In this document: positions 1 to 11,100 of the stretch, one piece after another
How the letters are laid out: each line of letters starts with the position of its first letter
How positions within the stretch are numbered: the first letter of the stretch is position 1
Translations under genes and position numbers: made by a program
From: Selaginella moellendorffii
Lineage: Eukaryota; Streptophyta; Lycopodiopsida; Selaginellales; Selaginellaceae
Direction of reading: 5' to 3'
Length of the DNA: 64,000 nucleotides
Assembly: GCF_000143415.4 (NCBI RefSeq)
Contig: NW_003314375.1
Location: 395,235 to 459,234 of the forward strand
The notes under the pieces: generated by a model
The model's database searches: none
Told to the model about the DNA's origin: nothing
Seen by the model: the letters and a program-made list of their open reading frames with translations, nothing else

Positions 1-46
<46 letters not shown>
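1..46. repeat. (TA)n microsatellite
   Basis: Uninterrupted TA dinucleotide run at the window edge. It abuts the 5' end of the Helitron-like element that follows, and a shorter TA run flanks the inverted copy near 46912, so both copies inserted next to, or generated, AT-rich DNA. Confidence 0.95.
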
Positions 47-47
<1 letters not shown>

Positions 48-1554
48 TCTATTTTTATTATTACAATTGTATTATAAAATAGTGATTATTAGTGACATTA
101 TTAGAATTTTCTGACCACCATAGTGGTGAATGATATAATTGTCACGAATGTGCAATGGGCTTGGAGTTCGGCTCCAAAGTCATGTGCACTATAATAATGG
201 AGGTTCTTTGCTTAAAAGAAGAAGTAAACCTGTATTGTCATAGAAGTGTCAAAATATCATCATGCGTGACAAAATTCCATTTTTTTGTTACTGCTCTAAT
301 CCCAATGTCTAATGCATGCCATTTATATTACCACAATAGTAATATAACTATTCAGTAGCTACATTATATATAATTAAAAAGCTGTATTATTTGAATTTAT
401 TGAGAGTTTTATGATTTTTTAAATTTTGTTTAATATCATCATTTAAATTTATCATGGGAGGATAGAATTCCTAGCATAAATTCTAACTTTTTATTTTTTT
501 ACCTATCTGGTATTTGTATGACATGTTGTTTCTCCTTTTTCTCTATATATTTTTAATTCTTATCGTGCTCATTGAATAGCCCACCATTTGATAAGATTTA
601 ACACCCTTTCAGCTGTTGAATCTTTGATAATAATGAATACAACTCCAAAACAAAATCAGTCTATCAAATTTATACCCAAGGAACTTCATGTGCTTGCATG
701 TACCGCAACAACTCCTTAGATTATGGAACTGCAGAAGGTAGCTCAAGGTCTCTTTCATCTCTGAGAAGAAGCTAACAAAGCTTTTGCTTGTAGTAACCGG
801 AGCATAGATGGTGAAAACTGGTGGCAAGGCCATGCACATGCTACTCAATTCCCAGCCAAGGCACTCTTAAAAGGATTGATTCACCAGGTTTAATATTTCT
901 AGCATCACAAGTCTCCCTGCAAGCTGACTTGGTCACTCGCAGAAACTGAGAGACAGTCTAACCATGACTTTAGGGATATATAGTTCCACTTATACCTAAT
1001 GTGTTTTTTTTCTTTTTCTTCTTCTTTTTTTATAGCAACACTACTACCAAGTGAATTTCCATCTATATGTGAAATTGTGTATATCCCATTACATATAAAT
1101 CTCAACGAAGTCTTTAGGACAACACATATTTGCTAGGTCTATCTACTTTTGACTCTCTCTCTCTCCCCCCCCTCCCCCCCCAATTTTTTTTTTCTCTTTT
1201 ACTTCATTTCATGGAATGAAGGTGCTAAAATCAATAAAGTAGGCAGTCTATATTCTCAGATTGGATTTAGGAGCATTTTTTTTATTTCAAACAAGTATCT
1301 TCTATTTTTTCTTCTTCTTTTTCTATCTCATCTTTGATAGTCTTACTATAACTTTTTTATATTGTTCTTTATCTCTTGTAGGTTATCAAAATGAAGTGTC
1401 AAAAAAATATTAATAGCAACTAACATATGTGTGTACATGTGTGTTTTAGATAGATTTGAAAGATGACTCTTACTTCAAACATTTTTCTATCCCATTAAAA
1501 CATCTTTAAAGACTTATTTATATTTTAGTCTAGTGTAGCTGGATTTCTTGCTAG
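47..1554 (+). mobile_element. Non-autonomous Helitron-like element (copy A)
   Basis: The left end reads CTCTATTTTTATTATTA after a TA tract, close to the TCTCTA start typical of Helitrons. The right end has a decayed 5-bp stem at 1531-1543, an 8-nt spacer and CTAG at 1551-1554 followed by T, the classic Helitron 3' layout. The stem CTAGT/GCTGG is explained by C-to-T changes in the CCAGC/GCTGG stem seen at the other two ends in this window. The first ~965 bp recur inverted at 46060-46908. No transposase is encoded. The 5' end is assigned by similarity to copy B, so it is less sure than the 3' end. Confidence 0.5.
609..965 (-). pseudogene. Captured fragment of an unidentified host gene
   Basis: Minus-strand reading is coding-like, with segments KPGESILLRVPWLGIE (in the inverted copy) and FTIYAPVTTSKSFVSFFSE. 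The same segment occurs inverted near 46060-46400, where it is again antisense to the Helitron. Two copies keeping similar protein-like reading suggest an exon carried by the element before it duplicated. I do not recognise the parent gene. Frame breaks and the lack of flanking exons make a functional product unlikely. Confidence 0.35.
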
Positions 1555-3130
1555 TGTGTGTGTGTGTGTATTCTATTTTTATTATTAACGATTATGACTT
1601 TTTTTATATATTAAAAAAATATAAAACTTTTGACAACACTACTTTTTTATTAATATGTTAGGTTGCTAACTATGAATGACAAACATTATTTTCATACTTT
1701 TTATTTGGATAATAGTATCACCTTGTGAAGAGTAAATACTACATTTATAATTATCTTGGTCGCTCCTCTTGCAAATGAAAGTGCATGCTCTCTTGTGTCA
1801 GAAAAAAGAATAACTTTCATCTAAAAAGAAGTGCAAAAGAGAGAGATTTTGATTAGCATCGTAAATTTTTTTAATGCTACTATAACAGCACCTTATGCGG
1901 TCCAGAATGAAGTCGGGTATCTGCGTGACTTTAGTCAGTGCTTGTTTTAGATTTTAGTGAAAATTGTGGCTACCAAGTTCTGAGAAGAATAATAACAAAT
2001 GCGAGGAAGATTGAGAAGCAGTGTTGCTATCCCAGTCCAGTATAGAATCGCAGCTGAGGCCTTTGGAGCACCTACAGTGTTTGTCAGGAAAAGCAGAACA
2101 AGGCTTCATGAATCTACTGAATCAATTCTCTACACCCCAGTGGCTTGGCAACAAGAGATGGAATTCCTGAAGAAAAAAATGAAAGAAAATAGGAGGTTTA
2201 TGTGTTTATGGCATCTGATCCACCTCTTTCCTGCCAAGAGCTTTGCGAGTTGAACTTCTCCTAGCTTGACTCTCAAAAGACTAATGTGGCCTTCAAGAAC
2301 TTCCACTGGAATCACGAACAGCATGGTTGGAAAAAACACGAACACGCAAAGCATTACCCAGTCTTTCCCACACTGGTGAGATCCCACACTTGCCCAGTCT
2401 TTTTTTTTCCCGTTTATCTGCTGCCTCTCATCTTTTACTGGATTTGATTGAAGCTGCCAAACCATACCAGCACTGTCAATTTCGCCTTCATTGCTGTCAT
2501 TTCCCTTTCGTCAGTGTCACTGTCGACCTTGTGCAAAAATGAGTGACAGGAAGGGCCTTTTGCTCGTCTCTTTTTCTTCTTCTGGAGCTAACGTTCCTAT
2601 TCCCTGCAACACAGATGGATTCAGATATATGGCCACAGAGATGGGATGTGGGCTTACTTTTTCTACAGCTTCTCTTTCTCATCCTCCTCTATCTTGGTGT
2701 GCAAGTTGTCACTCTGCAGCAGCACAGAAATGATACCTTTTCCACTAACTACTCCCTAGAAGTCCAACAGTCTCTTGTGCTCTCCAGAATCTGTGGCAGT
2801 GAGCTCTGGTAATGAGAAACAGATGGCAAACAAAAGTCACCTCTGATGTCCCCTTCTTCTTGAGGTCTTGGATGTGTAGTATACTGGATGAGAAAGTTCT
2901 ACTTCTCATCCGGTGTGCTTCTTCTCCCATAATAAAATTTTAGCATCCAATATGCTCCAGATATGGACAGCCATATTAACTGTTTCTTGAACCTAAAACC
3001 AAGATCTTTGCCACCATGTAACAATCCCCACCATTGCTTTGGAGCGTCACAGATCTGGATCGTTGAATCAAGAGCATCTATCATAAGTAAAAATGGATAT
3101 TCTAAAAATGGAATATGTGATGCTGATGCC
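1555..3130. other. No recognised gene; short TG repeat, exon-like scraps
   Basis: Starts with a short TG run (1555-1569). AT-rich to about 1880. The 1900-2900 part is less AT-rich and has short open frames on both strands (for example 1999-2253 and 2543-2812), but none matches a family I know, and they overlap on opposite strands. It may be further captured exon material; I cannot support a gene here. Confidence 0.4.
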
Positions 3131-3307
3131 AAAAGAGTAAGATGATAAAGGAGTACTAGCAAAGACCTCACCTCCGCTGGGAGATACAGCATACCCAAGA
3201 TAAATAGATCTTTTTTTCTAATTTTACAATATTAGAAATTTTGATTGTATACTTTGTTAAATTTATCTTAATTTTACTACTATTCATCTCCAGAAAAACG
3301 TACAATA

Positions 3308-3997
3308 ATGAAAATAAATAATAATGCATGTGTTGGAGAAGATAAGATGGTTGGTGTTGTTATATTGGTTGAACTGACAAATGTTACATGCAAGAATACT
3401 AGGACTCTCATTAAGAGGAGGACGTTATGTCTTGGTGATGAATCAGGAAGGAGTATTGATGTTTGTCTTTGGGACTCCAAAGTTGAAGAGGAAGGGTCAA
3501 AAATATATGAAAAGTTTGAAAAATGAGAGAAGTAGTTCTTGTGTGTAAAAAGTGGTAAAATATCTGAATACAATGGGAAGTTAATATCTGTTATAGGAGC
3601 GTCAACAATTTTACTTGATGCTAATCTAGAGATTGTAGCTAGAGTACATGCATGTTATTCAGTAACATTAGATTCCATCAATTTCATTTATGTCACCGGG
3701 TTATCAGGTTCTAATTTAGCTGTTCATACAACAACAATATCAGAAATGATGGGACTTAATCTCAAGGTTATGGAGAGTTCAAACAGTTACAGAATTACTG
3801 CTAACATCAGAGACATTCGCATTGATAATTTTTCTTATCCAGCTTGTACAGAAGTTGTTAATGGCAAGCAATGTGGCAAAAAAGTCTCAAAGTGTAGGTG
3901 AAGATATTTGGTTTTGCATTCCATGTGATTCAAAGATTCAGGAGGTTGACCATAAGTATGCATTGCATATGTGTATCAAGGATAGCTCTTGCATAAC
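3308..3997 (+). pseudogene. RPA1-like single-strand DNA-binding protein remnant (Helitron-associated)
   Basis: The first segment contains LCLGDESGRSIDVCLWDS, the start of an RPA70 OB fold (family pattern: L-D-x-S-G-x-x-x-x-x-x-LW). The next continues through SVIGASTILLDAN. The C-terminal part has a zinc-ribbon-like layout: FSYPACTEVVNGKQCGKK, then WFCIPCDSK after a frame change near 3895. Reading needs a shift at 3526-3539 and another near 3900, so it is broken. Plant Helitrons commonly encode RPA1-like proteins, and Helitron 3' ends and a PIF1 helicase piece are present in this window. A segment at 58440-58617 is homologous to its 5' part. Confidence 0.6.
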
Positions 3998-4495
3998 ATG
4001 CACAAATATACTACAAAACGTGTTGTTTAGCTCTTTATTATTTTTTAATGTGATTAGTCATTTTTTTCAAATGGTTTCAGTTGAAAATCATAAGCTTTAT
4101 AATCCAATTGCAGTGAAAAATCTGTGTGAGCTCTTAGGCCTTGACAAACAGCAGATCTTGAGTCATGGTGACAGCGATGGAGTCGCTGAAGAAAGAAATG
4201 ACAAGGGCTGTAGGGTGTTGCTGTGGAAAGCAGTCGAAGATCAACTGTTTGCCAGGAATGGTTGTAGTTGTCACCAATAGGCTTGGTGCAAGTGAGCAAA
4301 CCCTGGATGCAAGGGGAGAAAAAGAGGAAAATAAACAAAAAAAAGGAAAAAAAAAAAAGACAAAGAGCTATGCTTAAAGAAACTGAGATGTGGCTTTTAT
4401 GAGGTAAGAGGGATCTGTAAGAGTAGAATAAGAGAAGGTACTTCTTCTATTCCTGCTCTAGGATATCTAAAACTGAAACTTTGGTTAGAATATCA
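3998..4495. other. Spacer, no confident gene
   Basis: Continues from the RPA-like remnant. A plus-strand stretch at 4070-4280 (including YNPIAVKNLCELLGLDKQQ) is coding-like but unrecognised, and may be a further exon of the same Helitron gene. A purine-rich run near 4315-4370 is low complexity. Confidence 0.35.
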
Positions 4496-6309
4496 TGTAA
4501 GCGACTAAATTTTCCATTCTACTTTAGTCACTTAACCACACCTCTGACCACTTGGAGGAGTCTCATTCACAACCTCCATAAGTCCAATCCAGGACTTGGG
4601 ACTTGCTAGCCCCGAGAATGGCATCCATGCCACTCAACATTTGCACTTGGTCCAAGTGCTCCACGTGTCCGATCCCATGACCGACACTCAAAGGTACCAC
4701 CGACATAGCAGCCCGTTACGCTAAGGCCATGCCCAATCACCTTTGCCACACTGGTAGTCCAATACCACTTGCATCACCGTCTTGGCTCTCCAAGACTAGG
4801 CAAACCATCCGTGAGTGGTCATCTCAGATCCACTCCTTAGCATCCTTAGGATGCCCACCGACAAGGGGAATAGCCTTCCCCAATATCCCTCTGTCAGTCC
4901 CCACTAAGTCCCTTTCTGCCCCTGGCCGTGTTTGCCAACACTGCCACTGGATCGAGACCCACAGGCCCGACCACTAAGTCCCACGGTCCTCTGGGACTTC
5001 CTCACCACACGACTGTGTCCTTGGTTACTACCCCAGAGGACTGCTCCTCTTCCTTTCCACAGTCTGGGCCTTTGGGACAACATCTCGGAACACCGTGGCC
5101 TTACGCGAGCCACCTGGGTACTCTCCTCGCCTTCTGCCCTTGGGTGCTCTAGCCATGGGTTTAGAGCGGGTTCCGTTGAGCCACACCAGGTATCCAAGTA
5201 GGTAGTGCCACCCACACTTGGACTGGGAGCATCGGCTAGTCGATCTCCCGGGGGAACTAGAGCCGGCTCTTGAACACTTCACCAAGCTACCCCGCTTGTC
5301 GGTCTGTGTTCACTCTAGTCTTGGACTTCCCAGTGGGCAGCTCATCACCCAACACTGGGTCCGGCCTTCCTGGGCCAAACTGGCCTTTCCTGGCCAAACT
5401 GGCTCCACTGCAGTCCTCCCCCTACTATACTTTTGGAGCTCACCAAACCCCCCAGGGTCTGGGAGACGAACGCTTTGGGCTTTCACCCTCTCAGGCTCCG
5501 GACTCGGACTCGGACTCGGACTCGGACTCGGACTCGGATTCGGACTCGGACTCGGGCTCGGGCTCGGTCTCGGCCTCGGCCTCGGTCTCGGTCTCGGTCC
5601 CGATCTCGGTCTCGGTCTCGGTCTCGATCTCAGTCCCGGTCTTGGTCTCGACTTCGGACTCCATTTCGGACTCCATCTCGGGTCCATCTCGGGTCCATCT
5701 CGGACTCCATCTCAGGTTCCATCTCGGGTCCATCTCGGACTCCATCTCGGACTCCATTTCGGGTCCATCTCGGGTCCACCTCGGACTCCATCTCGGACTC
5801 CATCTCGGACTCCATCTCGGACTCCATCTCGGGTCCATCTCGGACTCCACTTCGGACTCCAACTCGGGTCCATCTCGGGTCCACCTCGGACTCCACTTCG
5901 GACTCCATCTCGGACTCCATCTCGGGTCCATCTCGGACTCCACTTCGGACTCCAACTCGGGTCCATCTCGGACTCCACTTCGGACTCCAACTCGGGTCCA
6001 TCTCGGACTCCACTTCGAACTCCAACTCGGGTCCATCTCGGACTCCACTTCGGACTCCAACTCGAGTCCATCTCGGACACTCCCACGTATCATGTGTTTG
6101 TCCTTTTGGGTCCCTTTTTGGAGCCTCGCCTTTTGCTCGCTTTGTGCTCATTCCTCGAGCACTTCGTTGGGAGTTCCACTCCCGCTCTTGACTTTTCAAG
6201 TCGGAGCTTTTGGTCCAAACGTGTTACGCTCGTTTAGCTCTCGCTTTGGCCACTACCATGTGGCGCCCTTCCGGCTCCACTTTGGGGCCTAGGGATTTTG
6301 TGTCTCACA
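4496..6309 (+). mobile_element. Solo-LTR-like element with internal minisatellite (copy 1)
   Basis: Begins TGTAAGCGACT, ends GTCTCACA, and is flanked by identical 5-bp repeats TATCA (4491-4495 and 6310-6314). TG...CA ends with a 5-bp duplication are the hallmark of an LTR insertion. No gag or pol lies inside, so it is most simply a 1.8-kb solo LTR whose length comes largely from the minisatellite at 5497-6077. Two further copies lie inverted at 34893-36477 and 48694-51218. The shared flanks contain TCCAAGTGTGGGTGGCACTA-type sequence near 5205. Confidence 0.7.
5497..6077. repeat. CTCGGA / GAGTCCGAGATGGA minisatellite
   Basis: Starts with tandem hexamers (CTCGGA, CTCGGT, CTCGAT), then changes to 12-15-bp units built from TCCATCTCGGAC and TCCATCTCGGGT. 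The array is open in several frames on both strands and yields spurious proteins of over 300 residues (Ser-Asp, Arg-Thr, Gly-Leu and Glu-Met-Asp-Pro-rich). These are translations of a tandem repeat, not genes. Confidence 0.9.
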
Positions 6310-6482
6310 TATCATATTTTAATTTCCATGATCCTTGACTACAGCATATCCTTTTTGATGCAAATGTTGAGAAGGTCTTCTACATCTTTGAATGGATTGT
6401 ATTCGAACATGTCCTTAGCAAATGTAATATCAACTTGTAAAGCTATACCTTTGAGACATATTGGTTTCCACTTCTTAATACC

Positions 6483-6950
6483 TCATTTAGGATGGAGATC
6501 ATTCATAGTGTTGAGGAGTTCCTGAGCCATATCTCCTTTAAATTCCTTGCAAACATCAAATGGAACACCGAATCCATAATGTAGTGCTGAGAATACATAT
6601 GGATTAATTCCGTTGGCTTTCTTGTTAAAGATTTTCTGAATTTCTTTTTTGTGTGGGAGCCGATTGTTGTAAAGCTTTCCAATAAGTCTATGAGCTGTAA
6701 GTACTGTAAGTGCTGCATGCAAAAAAAGAAAAATGTTTATTCTGCTTGAAAAAGAAAAAATTAAATTGGATCCAAGCTTACCTAGGGCTACCAATTTCTT
6801 TTTGTTAATCTTCTTGAACTGTTTTATTTTTTCCTTATATTCTTTAATCTTTCTCGAAATTCCATCTATGTTGTCAAAGCCATAAATAAATTCTTTTGGC
6901 GGGCATCCAAGTACATCTAGTAGTCGGGCTTGTTTGTCATTTGGAAAGAA
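6483..6950 (-). pseudogene. Exon-like fragments of an unidentified protein
   Basis: On the minus strand, a segment near 6780-6950 (containing LLDVLGCPPKEFIYGFDN and a Lys-rich helix) ends at a good donor (CTAG then GTAAGC). A second segment at about 6430-6700 contains NPYVFSALHYGFGVPFDVC and continues past 6483 as KKWKPICLKGIALQVD. It has protein-like composition and plausible splice sites, but I do not recognise the family, and there is an in-frame stop near 6483. Probably a decayed captured gene. Confidence 0.35.
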
Positions 6951-8395
6951 CCTGTTTCATAGTGTTACATGAGATAGTTTGTTGTACATTTAAAGCTAGG
7001 TATATTACTTTCTGTTTATTACGAATTCTTGATGGTAATCATGCTCTGTTTTTCTCCTTTGAATATTTGCCAAAGCTTCTTTCCAGATTTTTGCTGTTCT
7101 GGTTGCTTTGCTAATTTCTGCCATTGTTTGTAATAGAACCTGCATTAAACTCTAAGGTGATAGTTAGTCAAAATTGATTGTGATATCTTCTCAATAGGTA
7201 CCATGCTATCAGTAGAAGTGATTGATCGGCATAGATCAGCAACTATCACTATTATTTTCATTGCCTTGTTTTATATTTTCTTTCATTTGTTCTTTGGTAA
7301 GAAACTTACAGAGTCTTTGGCTCCACATGGTGGTTTGTCTTCTAGCAAATACCTAAACACAAATGTTAAACTGTAACCTTTTTAAATATTAAACTATAAC
7401 TGTTTTTCTGGGATAAATATCATTTCAGTTTACTGACCAAACATTTATAAAGTCATACAAAAGATGTACATTACATTTACTGGACGATATCAAACATTCG
7501 CTTCACTTTAAAACCTTTGCTTGCTTCCTTGTGACACACTCAAAGAATTTCCAAAGAGATTGTTGGTTGTGTTATCTGAGAGCAATTGCAAGCCGGTGAT
7601 GGAGTATCCAGCCAGGGTCTCTCAATTGTCTTGTGCGTCAAACTTCTCCACGTGTTGCATCTCCTCGAGATTGAATCTTTCCCCATTTTCCCCGTCAGAG
7701 GACTATCTTGAGACAGCCTTTGCCCTGCATATTGCTCTGGATGAACGTCACTGTGGAGGAGGACACGATTCACTATTTGACACAGCTATGGGCCTTGTAG
7801 CGTCTTGGACACAGAATGTGTTTCATAACTTTTAAAAAGGTTTGGTACAGTCTCCAAGTGTTGTTGAAGTTGAGTGGCTCATAAAGATTGTACAAGTCAT
7901 TTGAGATAGATCCTCTTGTTGTATGGCACCGTAAACACAAATTCTTTTGGTAATAATCATGTCTATTACATGTGTTTGTCTAGTTTTGCAGTAATTTGTC
8001 CATCTTTACATCTTAACTGGCATATGTCGCCTACACATGCTTTCTGCATGCTCAGAAATTCTTGCCATTTCATATCAGTCTTGAATTTATAGCTTGTGTA
8101 GTTTGTATTTAGTAGTTCAAACATGAATTCACTATCTTCTTCAAATACAAAAAGTATTTTGTGACCATTTGTACATGGAAAAGAACACTGGATTGCTCTT
8201 TCAAACTAGTCAGATGTAGCCTTCCAAAAAACAGAAAAAAAAGAGTGAGAAAAAACCTCATCACAAAAAAATGTTTATGAAAGCATCACTTACTTGTATC
8301 CAAACATTTTCACAAAAATGAAAAGGTCGCAAGATAATCTCCATATCCATGACTTGCCCTAAACCTAATTGCGGAGCTTCCCTTCCTCCTACGTG
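6951..8395. other. No recognised gene
   Basis: AT-rich, with a less AT-rich island at 7560-7835 whose short open frames overlap on both strands and match nothing known to me. No terminal repeats or tandem arrays seen. Confidence 0.4.
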
Positions 8396-8773
8396 AATTG
8401 TTATTCAAGATAGCTTTTTCCAGTGGCTATCACAGTGCCATTTTCTCCTGTGTGTCTAGAGAATTTTGCAGAAGGTGTAATGATGAAAGAATTTGGAAAA
8501 AACACTGTCAGAATGATTTTGTGGTGTGCTCATGTATTACCTTTGAAAGTGCAACATGTCAAACATACAGAGTATATATTTTTATTTTCTCCTCTTATTT
8601 TCTCAATTCTAATTGTATTACCTTATTTTCTTGTCTATAGGAAACTTACAAAAGCTGGTATATGGTATTTAAAAGATACAACTTTAACATTGTAAAGCAG
8701 ACAAGAAATATTATCATTCATTTCAAATCATTTATACATCTGAATGTACCTAAATTTTTCTCATCAATATTAG

Positions 8774-9582
8774 GGAGGATGCCAAATCATGTGTTAGATG
8801 ATGTCGAATCGGTATTGGGAGTCCCTTTACATCAGACACTGAGGTGTTTTCTATTGTCAATGAATGGAAAAGGAAGCCATGAAATGACTGAGGATCTTGA
8901 AATACAGGAGTATAGAGGACTGATTGGATGTTATTGGATGAATAATACATTTGTCTGCTCAAAGTTTTTGCATATTGGAGAAATTTGTTCATTAACATTA
9001 AAGTTACGTGAAATGCCTATTGGCTTAGGAAGACACATGATCCCATTTGGCAGTTCACTCTTTAATTCAAAACTCTATATTATGAATATATAGACAGGAG
9101 ATATTTTTATTAGTGCAAAAAACTTTTGGATTAATAGTGAAACAATCCCTTGTATGCCACCAGGAGTTAGAGGATTTTCATCTTTGATGTCATGGCTAAG
9201 GAATTTGCTAAAGTGTCTACATGGAACAGCATTTTGTTTTATCAAGAACCCCATAAAAGCAATTTTCCAGGGTTATCTAAGACGATATGAAAAATATTAT
9301 GTAAGTGATTTTTTTAATTCAAACAATTTTTAAAACTTACCTTTTTCTTGTAGTATGGATGTATGCCAGCCCCAGATCTATCGTCTTTCAATTCTGCTGA
9401 AGTTTTTATATATTTAGCATTTGTATGCTTGGATATCAAATTCATGGGAGAGTTTAATGGTGTCAGACTACTTGTTTCTACTTCCAAGAATGATAATGAA
9501 GATAATTTGGTATATGAGTTCAACATGCAGCATGGTTTACAAGAGGTTCCACAATGTGTGTTAGTGCTTAAGATGGTGTTTT
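8774..9582 (+). pseudogene. SKIP16-like F-box / SUKH-domain protein fragment
   Basis: After an acceptor-like site (ATATTAG at about 8773) the reading gives MPNHVLDDVESVLGVPL, RGLIGCYW, then RHMIPFGSSLFN and, after a break at 9093, FWINSETIPCMPPG. This order resembles the SMI1/KNR4-like region of plant SKIP16 F-box proteins: a helix with E-x-x-LG-V-x-L, a G-L-I-G-x-Y motif, a segment like NGEMIPCVP, and then an ApaG domain. A second exon-like stretch at 9363-9582 may be the next part. Stops at 9091-9093 and in the intervening sequence show it is broken. The call is from memory of the family and tentative. Confidence 0.4.
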
Positions 9583-9599
9583 GACATCCTTTTGTTTTG

Positions 9600-10600
9600 T
9601 ACAGCAATACATATGGGACAATAAGACATATGTTGTATGACAAAAAAATTCAGTCTGGATTGTTTTCTTTGTTTTGAGAAAAGTGATTCAAATCAAACTG
9701 TTTTGAAGTTTCATTCATTGACTATTTATATTGACCTTGAAGTCGTTCACTTTTCATTATTTTTAAAATAGCCATTTTTAAAAAAAAATGCTTATTTCTA
9801 AAAGCTTGAGTTCTGTAAACACAGAGTTTTCCATCTTTTAACAGCAAAGGACATCTGAGTCCCAAACTGTCTAAAAACCTATATCAATCAAATATCCAGT
9901 CAAGTGAGAGAAGAAGAGAACGTTTTTAAACATGCTCAGATCCTTGCTTGGAATCTGATCCGAGCATGGAAGACTTAATGTTCAATGGATGCTATGGGGA
10001 ACTTAGTCTTTTCTTGGATAACACACAAATGCTAGGTTGCTTTAGGTTTGAGTGGTCTATGGCTTCCTTGTAACTATTCTGGCCTAAGAAGCTCTGACCA
10101 AATAGAAATACGTATTTAAAGTTTTTTTAGATTTTGTGCAGCAGTTTGACTATAGAAAGCATCACATTGCATGAGTCCACATATGGATCAACGGAGTTCT
10201 GGACATAGGCAGATAGGACGTAATTCCAGTTTTTAGCGGGTATTCAAAAGCCAACTATAACTCTTTCAGGAAGTTGAGAAACTCCATCAAGTCCTTGTGG
10301 TTGCTTTCTCACAGCATTAACGACGTCCACTATGGCCTCTTCTCTGATATCACTGTTGTTGCTGCATGCTAGTTTCGTCTAGAGAAATGGAGATCCCAGT
10401 TCTGCTACAGTGACGTTATCTTTGGGATTATCCAAGTGCCATGCAATGCTATCCTGGAACAACATGTGTGACAAAGTATAGCAGTAAAGAATTGTACCTT
10501 TGCAACCAGAATGATCAGACGATAGAGCTTCCTTAAACTGGCCAAGTCCATTTGGCAGATGAAATGCAGTGATACCAAGTTATTATTTCGAAAGGCTTCT
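9600..10600. other. Mostly non-coding; minus-strand exon-like stretch
   Basis: Contains an imperfect inverted repeat at about 9935-9968 (CTCAGATCC...ATCTGATCC). On the minus strand, 10250-10460 reads as coding-like segments (IAWHLDNPKDNVTVAELG and EEAIVDVVNAVRKQPQGLDG) separated by a stop. I do not recognise the protein. Confidence 0.35.
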
Positions 10601-10603
10601 TCT

Positions 10604-11087
10604 TTTAGTTGAGGCTAAGGCTTCCAATATTTATTCTTTGGGTGCTCTTCACTTCGTTTATCCCACTGTGGTCGCCAAAGTGGAGAATTACAAAATCACC
10701 TCTACAATGATTTTGTGAATCCTCTCATATCTAAACTAAAAACAAACATAAAAAGGAAAGAAATATTTAGCCATATGTTGTTGCAAAGATGTTGATGCTG
10801 AGATTGATGTGCATCTCACAGCCTTGATCCCCAGAAGGCAATGAGTAAGATAGGCATGGAAGAGAAGAGTAGATGTTGAGCAAGTGGAGTGTATGTTATT
10901 ATGGCCAAGGATATAAAAAGATAGAAAGGGGATAGGTCTGGCATGCTATCACCAGCCTATATAACCACTACATGCCCAGTCATCCAAGTCAGGAATTTAG
11001 ACCGGGAAAAATCCTGATCTCAATTCCTAACTCAGGAAATTCCTTTGTGCGAAAATCACAATGCAAAAATGCATGTACCTTTCTACT
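10604..11087. repeat. ~485-bp dispersed direct repeat (copy 1)
   Basis: Near-identical by eye to 36779-37268, same orientation: both start CTTCTTTTAGTTGAGGCTAAG and end ATGCATGTACCTTTCTAC, then diverge sharply. Sharp ends on both sides indicate a mobile or co-duplicated unit. Here it precedes the Gln-rich gene remnant; in the other copy it precedes captured exons. Confidence 0.8.
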
Positions 11088-11100
11088 CTTTGACAACTAG

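Noticed and set aside
5218-6292. Open frames of about 250-340 residues on both strands (Ser-Asp, Gly-Leu, Arg-Thr, Glu-Met-Asp-Pro repeats)
   Set aside because: They are translations of the CTCGGA/GAGTCCGAGATGGA minisatellite, open in several frames at once; same for 34830-35610 and 48520-49330.
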